Counted from the stretch's first letter, positions 1 to 7,472 are shown. The stretch: 64,000 nt of DNA from Blautia sp. MSJ-9 (GCF_018919065.1 NZ_JAHLQG010000057.1:18801-82800), one strand, 5' to 3'. Numbers and translations are program-made. Notes: generated by a model from the sequence alone, not told the origin.

Positions 1-338
1 CCGGTTGCCACGATAATGTCGCCGCCTTTTACCTCAAGGTCCATGCCGCCGCAGGTTCCTACTCTGATAAAGGTATCTGCGCCGCACTGTACCAGTTCTT
101 CCAGTGCGATAGATGTGGACGGACCACCGATCCCTGTAGAGGTTACGCTGACTTTCTCTCCGTCCAGATAGCCTGTGTAGGTTACAAATTCTCTCTTATC
201 TGCGATCTGTACCGGATCATCGAAATATTTGGCGATTGCCGCACATCTCTTCGGATCTCCTGGCATAAGTACATATTTGCCTACCTCTCCCGGTGCTACA
301 TCAATGTGAAATGCTCTTCCGTTGTCTGAATAAACCAT
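1..338 (-). CDS. udp: Uridine phosphorylase, N-terminal part (cut by window edge)
   Basis: The first 112 codons of a gene whose end lies outside the window. The translation begins [20 protein letters not shown] and contains LMPGDPKR, followed by [16 protein letters not shown] and [10 protein letters not shown]. These are the phosphate- and nucleoside-binding motifs of the PNP/UDP phosphorylase family, and the overall match is to uridine phosphorylase, which splits uridine into uracil and ribose-1-phosphate in the cytoplasm. The ATG at 338 follows an AAAGGAAAGAGAGG ribosome site. Family assignment is firm. Uridine rather than purine specificity is inferred from the N-terminus only. Confidence 0.87.
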   Translation of the reverse strand, partial: MVYSDNGRAFHIDVAPGEVGKYVLMPGDPKRCAAIAKYFDDPVQIADKREFVTYTGYLDGEKVSVTSTGIGGPSTSIALEELVQCGADTFIRVGTCGGMDLEVKGGDIIVAT

Positions 339-572
339 AACTTGTCCTCTCTTTCCTTTTTATGTTTTATTTTGAAATTTTGTTTTAACTTCGGCACATA
401 TATTTTTCATATGCTCTTTAAACTGAATTAAGTAAGTTTGATACTTCAATCACAAATATTTGTTGACCAATTCCCTATAATATCACACAGAAAATATCTG
501 CATTTATCATGCCTGAGTTTTTTCAATGGCATTAATTCCGTCTTAATTTCGCACTTTTAATATTGCTATTAG
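339..572. other. Intergenic, AT-rich, contains a 12-bp palindrome
   Basis: No gene seen. The perfect palindrome ACAAATATTTGT lies at 452-463, about 115 bp upstream of the uridine phosphorylase start, and could be an operator. No convincing -35/-10 pair was found, so the promoter of the phosphorylase is not assigned. Confidence 0.35.
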
Positions 573-1178
573 TTACTCAGCGCACAGACGGCTGCATACT
601 GTTTTTGTCTCGTCAATAGCTTCACGCAGAATCTCTTCTCCATCCAGTTCCTGGATATCAATCCCATCTGCATATACGCAGGCATATTCATCAATTCCAA
701 AGAACTTGCACAGAGCCTCCATATAGGTGCTTCCCTGCTCCATATCGCTGTCTGCCCAGATTCCTCCACGTGTAGTAAGGAAAAGCATCCATTTCGCCTT
801 ACAGAGACCATACAGGCCCTCTTCATTGCATCCAAAGGTAATGCCCTCTGCGGATACATTCTCAATGTAAACCTTGAGAACTGCCGGAACGCTCAGATCC
901 CAGAACGGGGCAGCTATGATCATTCCATCTGCCTCACGGAACTGATTCCCGTACTTAAATACCGGTGCATCATACTCTTTCTTTGCCAGAAGCTCATCAC
1001 GTTCTCTCAATGTCTCTGTCTTCCAGTACATTAAATCCAGATCCATAAGGTTCAAAATCTCCAGATTCCAGTCCGGATGTTCTTTTCTTACAGTGTCCAG
1101 CGCTGCATCCAGAAGTTTCTTTGTTCTGGATTCTTCTCTGCGGACACACGCATCGATCACAAGAATTGTTTTTTTCAA
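573..1178 (-). CDS. NAD(P)H-dependent flavin oxidoreductase, flavodoxin-like fold
   Basis: A 201-aa protein of the NAD(P)H dehydrogenase (quinone)/AzoR-like Flavodoxin_2 group, which uses FMN to reduce quinones, azo or nitro compounds in the cytoplasm. It starts with the beta-strand KTILVIDACVRREESRT, where the ESRT part is the FMN phosphate-binding loop, and has the typical IIAAPFWDLSVPAVLKVYIE segment near residues 87-106 and LFLTTRGG near 132. The start codon is TTG at 1178, eight bases after a GGAGG site; an out-of-frame ATG sits between. Length fits the family. The substrate cannot be told from sequence. Confidence 0.8.
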   Translation of the reverse strand: MKKTILVIDACVRREESRTKKLLDAALDTVRKEHPDWNLEILNLMDLDLMYWKTETLRERDELLAKKEYDAPVFKYGNQFREADGMIIAAPFWDLSVPAVLKVYIENVSAEGITFGCNEEGLYGLCKAKWMLFLTTRGGIWADSDMEQGSTYMEALCKFFGIDEYACVYADGIDIQELDGEEILREAIDETKTVCSRLCAE

Positions 1179-1293
1179 AACATTTCCTCCTGTTTTTTCA
1201 TATTTATTTTTTACATTGTTTATTTTGCATACAATTATATAGGTTTTCAGATTTTTTTACAATCAAAATAGCCCAAAATGTCGAAAACAAAAT

Positions 1294-1334
1294 AAGCCCT
1301 TTGTTCACTACCGAAGTAATAAAACAAAGAGCTT
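1294..1334 (-). terminator. Hairpin after the sigma-like gene
   Basis: AAGCCCTTTGTT (1294-1305) pairs with AACAAAGAGCTT (1323-1334) with one mismatch. Read on the minus strand the hairpin is followed by ATTTTGTTTT. It sits 58 bp past the stop of the 1392-2156 gene and fits a rho-independent terminator. Confidence 0.65.
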
Positions 1335-1391
1335 ATCGGATTTACTCAAATCAGGCAATTATTTTGTTATAAGCAAACAGCAAAACAGGAA

Positions 1392-2156
1392 TTATTTGTC
1401 ATCTCCGGTAAGACGTAAAACATCCCTGATTTCTTCTTCATCCATGTCAAGAATGATTGCCAGTTCCTCTACACTGAATTTTGAATTTTCGTCATCTTCA
1501 TCCTCTGTAAGTTCGCGGACTGCTGATTCCAGCTTTTCTACTTTTGCCACCAGATAATCATCTTCAAATTTTCTCTGGGTCTGTTCTTCAATAGCGTTAC
1601 GGATTCCTGCACGGATACGGCCGAGAAGCCATGTCTCATCCTTCTGTGCAGGTTCTTCCTCTCCCAGAGCCATCAGAAGGCTTATATTTGCCTCCTGGAT
1701 CAGATCAGCAATGAAAATCTCCTCACAGTTCATTTCGACTGCCATTTCGGCCGCTGAGCGCAGATATTTCTGTGAAAGTTCCGCCTGCGCCAATGCATCG
1801 CCCTGAGAGAGCAATGCAAAGAGCTCTTCCGCACCTCTTTCTCCCTGTGCCTGTTCATCAAGACCTTCCAGATATTCTTTCAGATATGCCTCTTCTTCCG
1901 GGGTAAGAGGTACTTTCGTTTCCTCTTGTTCAGACGCAGCTTCCGTTTCTTCCTGATGTGCTGCTGCAATAGCTTCTGCACCTTCAATGGAAATTCCTTT
2001 TAATTTCAGATACTGCAGGATCTTAATCAGCTGTGATTTGTCCAGGTCCAGTTCTCCGAAACACTCTTTTATCTGTTCCGGCTTCAGTACCTTGCCGTTC
2101 TTTTCTCCAAGCTCACAGACTTCTGTAAGTTTCTGCTGAAATTTCTGTATATCCAT
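1392..2156 (-). CDS. Sigma-70-like protein with regions 1.1, 1.2, 2 and 3 but no region 4
   Basis: A 254-aa protein. Residues 1-60 resemble region 1.1 of RpoD (LKPEQIKECFGELDLDKSQL, then ILQYLKLKGI). A Glu-rich linker follows. Residues about 85-190 read like a worn region 1.2-2: LTPEEEAYLKEYL, then ADLIQEANISLLMAL where true sigma factors have LDLIQEGNIGLMKA. Residues 200-250 resemble region 3 (FSVEELAIILDMDEEEIRDVL). The aromatic residues used for -10 melting and the whole -35-binding region 4 are missing. It starts at ATG 2156 after AAGGAG. It could be an RNA polymerase-binding regulator or decoy; classical sigma activity looks unlikely. Homology to sigma-70 is seen in sequence; the role is inference. 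Confidence 0.7.
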   Translation of the reverse strand: MDIQKFQQKLTEVCELGEKNGKVLKPEQIKECFGELDLDKSQLIKILQYLKLKGISIEGAEAIAAAHQEETEAASEQEETKVPLTPEEEAYLKEYLEGLDEQAQGERGAEELFALLSQGDALAQAELSQKYLRSAAEMAVEMNCEEIFIADLIQEANISLLMALGEEEPAQKDETWLLGRIRAGIRNAIEEQTQRKFEDDYLVAKVEKLESAVRELTEDEDDENSKFSVEELAIILDMDEEEIRDVLRLTGDDK

Positions 2157-2191
2157 ATTTTCGATCTCCTTATTCTTAATATTCTCATGTT

Positions 2192-2278
2192 TTAAACATC
2201 GACCAGACAGTTCCGGGGATCCTTTACCTGCTGATCAGGCAGATAAAATATTTCGTTTCCCTGTTCGATCAAATCCAT
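2192..2278 (-). CDS. Possible 28-aa small protein
   Basis: A short open frame, MDLIEQGNEIFYLPDQQVKD and eight more residues, lies upstream of the sigma-like gene in the same direction. Its composition is protein-like rather than random AT-rich coding. No clear ribosome binding site was seen and no family was recognised. It could also be an untranslated leader. Low confidence. Confidence 0.25.
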   Translation of the reverse strand: MDLIEQGNEIFYLPDQQVKDPRNCLVDV

Positions 2279-2375
2279 TCACAAATTATAACTATTCAAT
2301 CCCTTCATAGCAGACTGCAAAATAGCTATTGTAAATTAAATATACAACAAAATATTTCCTCTGTAAAACAGAAAA

Positions 2376-2396
2376 AGTACCGTCTTAACCGGTACT
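2376..2396 (-). terminator. Terminator of the tRNA-Leu transcript
   Basis: AGTACCG / CGGTACT hairpin with a 7-nt loop. On the minus strand it is followed by TTTTCTGTTTTAC. It lies about 12 bp past the tRNA-Leu 3' end. Confidence 0.75.
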
Positions 2397-2407
2397 TCTT
2401 CTGTGAA

Positions 2408-2488
2408 TGCGGATAACAGGACTTGAACCTGCACGGGAAGCCCACTGGTACCTAAAACCAGCGCGTCTGCCAATTCCGCCATATCCGC
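2408..2488 (-). tRNA. tRNA-Leu (anticodon UAG)
   Basis: The acceptor stem GCGGATA/TATCCGC closes with discriminator A. The anticodon stem-loop is CTGGT-TTTAGGT-ACCAG, giving UAG. The variable arm is longer than in the neighbouring tRNAs, as expected for Leu. CCA is not encoded. It is separated from tRNA-Lys by a terminator, so it may have its own promoter. Confidence 0.93.
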
Positions 2489-2588
2489 ATCTCATTATAA
2501 ATATTTTATGCTTTTACTATTTCATAAAAGCATTCCGTAAGTTTCCGGTTTCAAAAATAACTTTACCGGTACCTCCGAAAAATAAAAT

Positions 2589-2617
2589 AGCGGAAACCTA
2601 TGATTAAGATTTCCGCT
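2589..2617 (-). terminator. Terminator between tRNA-Lys and tRNA-Leu
   Basis: AGCGGAAA / TTTCCGCT hairpin just after the tRNA-Lys 3' end. On the minus strand it is followed by ATTTTATTTTT. It implies that most transcripts of the tRNA block stop here. Confidence 0.65.
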
Positions 2618-2619
2618 AA

Positions 2620-2692
2620 TGAAGCATCGGGGATTCGAACCCCGGACAACTTGATTAAAAGTCAAGTGCTCTACCGACTGAGCTAATGCTCC
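2620..2692 (-). tRNA. tRNA-Lys (anticodon UUU)
   Basis: 73 nt, acceptor GGAGCAT/ATGCTTC, D-loop AGCTCAGTCGGTAGAGC, anticodon loop CTTTTAA giving UUU, and the T-arm GGTTCGAATCC. CCA is not encoded. Sixth gene of the tRNA block. Confidence 0.95.
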
Positions 2693-2701
2693 ATATTAAG
2701 A

Positions 2702-2773
2702 CTGGGCTAGCTGGATTCGAACCAGCGAATGCAGCAGTCAAAGTGCTGTGCCTTACCGCTTGGCGATAGCCCA
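2702..2773 (-). tRNA. tRNA-Gln (anticodon UUG)
   Basis: 72 nt, acceptor TGGGCTA/TAGCCCA. The anticodon loop CTTTGAC gives UUG, and the T-arm is GCTGGTTCGAATCCAGC. CCA is not encoded. The gap to tRNA-Lys is only 9 bp, indicating co-transcription. Confidence 0.95.
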
Positions 2774-2781
2774 AAGGCGAA

Positions 2782-2857
2782 GGGTGGATACAGGGATTCG
2801 AACCCTGGGCCTCCAGAGCCACAATCTGGCGCGCTAACCAACTGCGCTATACCCACC
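2782..2857 (-). tRNA. tRNA-His (anticodon GUG)
   Basis: 76 nt counting the extra 5' G (G-1) that pairs with the discriminator C, the hallmark of tRNA-His. The anticodon loop ATTGTGG gives GUG. The T-arm is CAGGGTTCGAATCCCTG. CCA is not encoded. Confidence 0.95.
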
Positions 2858-2861
2858 ACAG

Positions 2862-2935
<74 letters not shown>

Positions 2936-2956
2936 ATCTCTCTGTGCATACAGAGA

Positions 2957-3027
2957 AGCGGGTGATGGGAATCGAACCCACGTATCTAGCTTGGAAGGCT
3001 AGTGTTCTACCATTGAACTACACCCGC
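2957..3027 (-). tRNA. tRNA-Gly (anticodon UCC)
   Basis: 71 nt, acceptor GCGGGTG/CACCCGC with discriminator T. The anticodon stem-loop CTAGC-CTTCCAA-GCTAG gives UCC. The T-arm is GTGGGTTCGATTCCCAT. CCA is not encoded. Confidence 0.95.
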
Positions 3028-3062
3028 ATTTCGCTGAAACGGTAATGTTGTTGTTACAGCAG

Positions 3063-3137
3063 TCGGGGTGACAGGATTCGAACCTGCGGCCTCCTGGTCC
3101 CAAACCAGGCGCTCTAGCCAAACTGAGCCACACCCCG
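3063..3137 (-). tRNA. tRNA-Pro (anticodon UGG)
   Basis: 75 nt, acceptor CGGGGTG/CACCCCG. The anticodon stem-loop CCTGG-TTTGGGA-CCAGG gives UGG. First gene of the block, 46 bp downstream of the -10 box of a strong promoter. CCA is not encoded. Confidence 0.95.
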
Positions 3138-3183
3138 CTGTTTTTCTTTATTTATTTGTGCTTCGTTGTCCGACGCAAGACAT

Positions 3184-3213
3184 ATTATATGGTAACCCAC
3201 CCTAAATGTCAAC
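3184..3213 (-). promoter_or_regulatory. Sigma-70-type promoter of the tRNA block
   Basis: On the minus strand TTGACA (3208-3213) and TATAAT (3184-3189) are separated by 18 bp. Both boxes are perfect. Long A-tracts lie just upstream (3214-3245) and could act as an UP element. The same upstream arrangement occurs at the tRNA-Arg promoter at 57808. Confidence 0.85.
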
Positions 3214-3533
3214 ACTTTTTTTCAATTTTTTTTGATTTTTTTTGAAAAAGTGATTTTTCAAGGTCAAAAAAATTCCGCAAAGCCAGTAAAATCAAGGGTT
3301 TTCGGGGTTTTAACTTTTTTGAAAAAAGTTGAGATTTTTTTATAAAAAATGGGTTTTCGGAGTGGTTTTTATAATTTTTTGTAAAAAAATATTTTATTTA
3401 CACAATAAAAAAATCTTAATTTTTTTTACTTTTTTTCTCATATTTTTTCTGAGTCAAAATAAAATATCGTTTTATTTGTACTACTTTTTTTATTTTTCAT
3501 TTTAAATATTTTGATTTAGAACAGAAAAAGCCC
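3214..3533. other. Homopolymer-rich AT spacer upstream of the tRNA promoter
   Basis: No gene seen. It holds many runs of 5-9 T or A, including the near-perfect palindrome AACTTTTTTGAAAAAAGTT at 3312-3330. Phased A-tracts of this type bend DNA and often activate stable-RNA promoters. That role is inferred. Confidence 0.5.
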
Positions 3534-3851
3534 AATTACGGTCAACTAAAATTTAGAGGATTCTTGACCTAATCTTAGAAAAATGTAATTACAGTCATAT
3601 AATAACGCGGAAACTTTTGACTTAAACTTAGAAAAATACAATTACAATCAATTAAACATGAAAATTTGTTGATCTGAAACAGAGAAATTACAATAACAGT
3701 CAATTAGAAATAGAAGTATTCTTGACCTAAAATACAGAAAACAGAAATATGATCAACGTATAAAGCAATTATAGTTGACTATATTGAATAAACTTCCCAA
3801 TTCCGGTCAATTTACATATACATATTTATTTTTCAACTTATCATTTCATAT
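3534..3851. repeat. Degenerate 53-bp tandem array (six units)
   Basis: Units start at 3534, 3587, 3640, 3692, 3746 and 3799, with spacings of 53, 53, 52, 54 and 53 bp. Each begins AATTACRGTCAAYTA or a close variant. Most carry a TTGAC box about 31 bases in, often in the form TTCTTGACCTAA, and end near TTAGAAAA. GTCAA and TTGAC are inverted copies of each other, so each unit is an inverted pair of 5-mers. The array has no open frame and lies between a phosphoesterase terminator and the tRNA promoter. Confidence 0.75.
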
Positions 3852-3877
3852 TTTTCCTTAATTTTGTTTAGAAAATA

Positions 3878-3907
3878 AGGTTACCGCAATCTTATATGCA
3901 GTAACCT
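3878..3907 (-). terminator. Terminator of the rdgB-phosphoesterase operon
   Basis: AGGTTAC / GTAACCT hairpin. On the minus strand it is followed by TATTTTC. It lies about 30 bp after the stop of the 3936 gene. Confidence 0.7.
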
Positions 3908-3935
3908 CGCAAAAATCCATGCTCAAATAGTTTTA

Positions 3936-4415
3936 TTATAGATACCTGATCTCTACCTGAGGCGCTTTCCCCTGTTCCAGCTCCATAACCGCATAGCTCG
4001 GCATGCGGCCGCGCTGGCGTGGATAGGTAAGACTTCCGGGATTGATCACGAGAATTCCGTCCTCTTCTTCGATCACAGGCATATGCGTATGGCCGTACAT
4101 GGCGATCTGACAGTTATCTTCTCTGGCTTTCTCCACAAGTCTGTCATGATTTCTGGACACAAAATAATAGTGTCCATGTGTGACAAGCATCTTATGTCCT
4201 TCCAGTGTAATTTCCTCTTCATGTGAAAGATCTGTAAAAAAGTCATTGTTCCCTGCAACAATGATGCATGGGCACTCTGCCAGGGATTCAATAAAAATTT
4301 CTCTGCCTTCCACATCTCCACAATGGATCAGATAATCAAAAGGAGCCTCCCTAAGTACTGCCTCTTCCAGATTCTCATCTCGTCCATGAGTATCGCTGAC
4401 AATCAGTACCTTCAT
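3936..4415 (-). CDS. YfcE/MJ0936-family metallophosphoesterase
   Basis: A 159-aa cytoplasmic phosphodiesterase of the small calcineurin-like group. The metal-binding motifs are in order: SDTHG near residue 7, HCGDVEG near 32, VAGNND near 54, VTHGHYYFVS near 79, and MYGHTHMP near 108 with INPGS after it. The length is typical. The ATG at 4415 overlaps the stop of rdgB by 4 bp, so the two are translationally coupled. Genes of this family often follow rdgB/HAM1 in Firmicutes. The physiological substrate is not known. Confidence 0.9.
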   Translation of the reverse strand: MKVLIVSDTHGRDENLEEAVLREAPFDYLIHCGDVEGREIFIESLAECPCIIVAGNNDFFTDLSHEEEITLEGHKMLVTHGHYYFVSRNHDRLVEKAREDNCQIAMYGHTHMPVIEEEDGILVINPGSLTYPRQRGRMPSYAVMELEQGKAPQVEIRYL

Positions 4416-4996
4416 TGCAGTTCTTCCTTTATGGCACGTAATGCCTTGCCTCTGTGACTGATCTTATTCTTTTCTTCCATAGAAAGTTCGGCTGATGTGC
4501 ATCCATACTCCGGCAGATAGAAAATCGGATCATAACCAAAGCCGTTCTCACCCTTCTCTTCGTAGCCAATACGGCCTTCCATTGTTCCACGTACTGTTTT
4601 TACACTTCCGTCCGGAAAAGCGGCTGCAACAGCGCATACGAACCTTGCAGTGCGTTTCTCGTCCGGCACACCATTCAGGCGTTCGATCAGATTTGCATTT
4701 TTGATGCGGTAGGAGGTGTCCTCACCCATATAACGTGCAGAATAGATTCCAGGTTCTTTATTCAGATAATCAATCTCAAGACCGGAATCATCCGCCAACG
4801 TGATCTCTCCTGTCATTTCACAGATGGTTTTTGCCTTGATCGTGGCATTTTCCTCAAATGTAGAACCATCTTCTACGATATCAGCATGAATCCCTGCTTC
4901 TTTCATGGAAACAACCTCTACATCCATATCTGCAAGGATTTCGCGGATTTCTTTCATTTTATCCTGATTTCCAGTGGCAAAAATTATTTTTTTCAT
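4412..4996 (-). CDS. rdgB: XTP/dITP diphosphatase (RdgB/HAM1 family)
   Basis: A 194-aa house-cleaning enzyme that hydrolyses non-canonical purine triphosphates (XTP, ITP, dITP) to monophosphate and pyrophosphate. The start FATGNQDKMKEI is the nucleotide-binding signature. LADDSGLEIDYL near residue 66 carries the catalytic Asp, and GFGYDPIFYLPE and SHRGKAL near 152 and 180 complete the active site. Length matches E. coli RdgB (197 aa). It starts at ATG 4996 behind a weak site (GAGGA, 14 bases upstream) and overlaps the next gene. Confidence 0.95.
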   Translation of the reverse strand: MKKIIFATGNQDKMKEIREILADMDVEVVSMKEAGIHADIVEDGSTFEENATIKAKTICEMTGEITLADDSGLEIDYLNKEPGIYSARYMGEDTSYRIKNANLIERLNGVPDEKRTARFVCAVAAAFPDGSVKTVRGTMEGRIGYEEKGENGFGYDPIFYLPEYGCTSAELSMEEKNKISHRGKALRAIKEELQ

Positions 4997-5069
4997 AATT
5001 TCTATTATGTCCTCTGTTTTACAAATTTTATGTTGTTACATTTTCCTGTGCCAGAATTTTATCTGCTGT

Positions 5070-6221
5070 TTATTTCTGGTTTTTCTTCGGTGGACGCGGT
5101 CCAAGGAACTGATAATAATAGGTTTTCAACATTCCGTTATAAATTTTACGGTTCTTGTCTGCTTTTCTTCCAATATCGTTCTCTGCTTTATCATAAGATG
5201 TGATCAGATACATAGACCATTTGTCCAGTCTTGCATAGCTTTCCCCGATTTCTCTGTAAAGCTGTGCCAGATTTTCTTTCTCTTCCAGTCGTTCCCCGTA
5301 TGGCGGATTTGTAATAATAAATCCGTATGGTTTCGGATGGCGGAGATCTTTTACCGGGCGCTGCTGGAAATGGATCAGCTTGTCTACTCCTGCCATCTTT
5401 GCATTTGCACGGGCAGCTTTCAGTGCCTCCGGATCAATGTCAAAGCCCTGGATATCTGTATCAATGTTAAGGTTTACTCTGTCCTGTGCTTCTTCATTGG
5501 CATCATACCAGCATTTACGTGGAACCAGATGCTTCCAGTCCTCTGCAAGGAAAGAACGATTCATTCCAGGTGCAATATCCGCTGCCATCATAGCCGCCTC
5601 GATCGGGAAAGTACCGCTGCCACAGAACGGATCCACCAGGATTCTGTCTTTGTTCCATGGAGTGAGCATGATCAGTGCAGAAGCCAGTGTCTCTGTGATC
5701 GGTGCCTTTACAGTCATCTTACGGTAACCTCTCTTGTGCAGAGAAACTCCTGATGTATCAATACCGATAGTTGCCACATCTTTCATAAATGCCACACGGA
5801 TCGGGAAACTTGCACCGTCTTCCTCAAACCAGGATACCCCGTATACGCCCTTCAGACGCTCTACAATGGCTTTTTTCATAATAGACTGAATATCTGACGG
5901 GCTGAACAGTTTACTCTTCACAGAATTGGCTTTAGCCACCCAGAATTTGCCGTCTTTCGGAATATAATTCTCCCACGGAAGGGCTTTGGTCTTCTCAAAG
6001 AGTTCGTCAAAGGTTTCTGCCTTCACTTCTGCTACTTTCAGCAGGATTCGTTCTGTAGAACGAAGGAATACATTCGCATCTGCGATTCCCTGGGCATCTG
6101 CCTCAAAAGTTACTTTGCCGTCCTCTACCTTGGTGATCTCATATCCCAGATCAAGGATCTCTCGTTTCAGTACTGCTTCCATGCCAAAATGGCAGGGTGC
6201 GATCAGTTCAAATTTTTCCAT
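5070..6221 (-). CDS. THUMP-domain class I RNA methyltransferase (RlmL/YpsC type)
   Basis: A 383-aa SAM-dependent N2-guanine methyltransferase of the UPF0020 family, expected to modify 23S rRNA. The ferredoxin-like plus THUMP region is residues 1-155. The methyltransferase core follows: DPFCGSGTFPIEAAMMAADI near 198 is SAM-binding motif I, and TNPPYGERL near 303 is the catalytic NPPY motif. Length equals the single-domain Firmicute form, not the bifunctional E. coli RlmL. A ribosome site AGAGAGGAT precedes ATG 6221. The exact target nucleotide is inferred. Confidence 0.88.
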   Translation of the reverse strand: MEKFELIAPCHFGMEAVLKREILDLGYEITKVEDGKVTFEADAQGIADANVFLRSTERILLKVAEVKAETFDELFEKTKALPWENYIPKDGKFWVAKANSVKSKLFSPSDIQSIMKKAIVERLKGVYGVSWFEEDGASFPIRVAFMKDVATIGIDTSGVSLHKRGYRKMTVKAPITETLASALIMLTPWNKDRILVDPFCGSGTFPIEAAMMAADIAPGMNRSFLAEDWKHLVPRKCWYDANEEAQDRVNLNIDTDIQGFDIDPEALKAARANAKMAGVDKLIHFQQRPVKDLRHPKPYGFIITNPPYGERLEEKENLAQLYREIGESYARLDKWSMYLITSYDKAENDIGRKADKNRKIYNGMLKTYYYQFLGPRPPKKNQK

Positions 6222-6360
6222 TCTTTATCCTCTCTAATTATATACAGTGATATGCCAGAACTACTGCTGTTCCAACATATGGACAATATCCAGACACTTT
6301 CCTTTCAGGTGGATCTCAACACCCCACTGTCTGTTCTTACCTGAATATCTTTCCTTCTTT

Positions 6361-6903
6361 TTAAAGGTCAATACTCTTTACGATATTTCCTTCAAAGTCC
6401 TTAATCGTAAACACACCATCCTCAAAAATTGCATACGTAGGCGGGTTTCCCTCTTTCGGGATAGATACAGAGCCTGGATTCAGGATCACATAGCCTTCTT
6501 TCCGCTCTGCTCTGAGCACATGAGTATGGCCATGGATCAGAATATCTCCTTCCTGGATTGGCGGCAGATTGTTTTCATTATAGACATGTCCATGTGTGGC
6601 ATAGAAAGTTCTTCCATCCAGATTTAAGATGCAGTAATCTGCCATTACAGGAAACTGCAGTACCATCTGATCCACTTCTGCTTCGCAGTTTCCACGTACC
6701 GCATAAATTTCTTTCTTCTTCTCATTGAGCATGGCGATAACTTCCTTCGGTGCATATTCCTTAGGAAGATCATTTCTCGGTCCATGATAAAGCAGATCGC
6801 CCAGCAGTACCAGGCGTTCTGCCTTTTCTTCTTTATAAGCATCCAGCGTCTTTCTGCAATAATATGCAGAACCATGGATATCTGACGCAAACATATATTT
6901 CAT
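6361..6903 (-). CDS. yfcE: Phosphodiesterase YfcE
   Basis: A 180-aa member of the YfcE family of manganese-dependent phosphodiesterases, close to the 184 aa of E. coli YfcE. Motifs in order are ASDIHGSAYYCRK (residue 6), LLGDLLYHGPRND (34), VRGNCEAEVD (70), THGH (106) and IHGHTHVLRAE (125), with LNPGSVSIPKEG after it. The Cys in RGNCE is typical of YfcE. This is a second family member besides 3936-4415. It starts after AAAAAAGGAGA. Confidence 0.88.
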   Translation of the reverse strand: MKYMFASDIHGSAYYCRKTLDAYKEEKAERLVLLGDLLYHGPRNDLPKEYAPKEVIAMLNEKKKEIYAVRGNCEAEVDQMVLQFPVMADYCILNLDGRTFYATHGHVYNENNLPPIQEGDILIHGHTHVLRAERKEGYVILNPGSVSIPKEGNPPTYAIFEDGVFTIKDFEGNIVKSIDL

Positions 6904-6991
6904 GATTTTGTGTCTCCTTTTTTATAGTTTGTATTTTAGTAACTATTCAGCAGTCTACTGTGAAGATACTGAACAGTTACGTTTTTTGTTG

Positions 6992-7150
6992 TCATTTGCA
7001 TGCCGCCTTTTCTCTTACATCACGCAGTTTCCCGGTGCTGTATGAAACATAGCTGTGTCTCGTATTGCATTCCACAATATTTTTCAGCATTGCAGGATCT
7101 GTTTCTGTTATCAGAACCAGAAAAATCTGCCTGTAAACAGCTATATACAC
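6992..7150 (-). CDS. Possible 52-aa small protein downstream of the rhodanese gene
   Basis: Directly after the rhodanese stop another frame stays open and reads YIAVYRQIFLVLITETDPAM and onward to a Lys-rich end, stopping at 6992. The only good start is GTG at 7150 without a ribosome site, so translation would have to be coupled to the rhodanese gene 11 bp upstream. The residue mix looks coding. I do not recognise the family. It could be a small protein or a relic of a longer gene. Confidence 0.4.
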   Translation of the reverse strand: MYIAVYRQIFLVLITETDPAMLKNIVECNTRHSYVSYSTGKLRDVREKAACK

Positions 7151-7160
7151 CTTATCATGC

Positions 7161-7472
7161 TTATGGCGAAATTACAAGATTTCTTCCCCGATATGCTTCA
7201 AAACCGCCGATCACTGACCGGGTGCGGTATCCAAGTTTTGCAAGCTGACGTGCAAGGCGCAGGCTTGCCCCGCCTCTGTCACAGTAAAGTACCAGTGTTT
7301 TCCCCCTGGGAAATGAAGTATACTCGTCAATCTCTGCGTATGGCATATTCACTGCTCCTTTTACATGGCTGTGTACATAGGATTCTCTTTCGCGCAGATC
7401 TATGATCAATGCGTCCCTGCGGTCCACATAATAATCCAGCATTTTTGCAGAAATCGTTTCCACCGGAAACAT
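7161..7472 (-). CDS. Single-domain rhodanese-like protein
   Basis: A 103-aa cytoplasmic sulfurtransferase-like domain. LIIDLRERESYVHSHVKGAV (from residue 22) is the rhodanese substrate-side motif. LYCDRGGASLRLA near 61 carries the catalytic Cys in a six-residue loop. GGFEAYRG closes the fold. It is the length of a stand-alone domain such as GlpE. The AAAAAGGAG site precedes ATG 7472. The acceptor is unknown. Confidence 0.88.
   Translation of the reverse strand: MFPVETISAKMLDYYVDRRDALIIDLRERESYVHSHVKGAVNMPYAEIDEYTSFPRGKTLVLYCDRGGASLRLARQLAKLGYRTRSVIGGFEAYRGRNLVISP

Noticed and set aside
3534..3851. CRISPR array
   Set aside because: The 53-bp units have no conserved repeat of 24-40 bp, the spacers are not unique against fixed repeats, and no cas genes are near.
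4974..5753. 259-aa plus-strand frame opposite the RNA methyltransferase
   Set aside because: The minus-strand frame carries the full NPPY methyltransferase; the plus frame has no domain or start signal.
7000..7405. Plus-strand frames opposite the rhodanese gene
   Set aside because: They are antisense shadows of the rhodanese gene and of the minus-strand frame 6992-7150, with no ribosome site.
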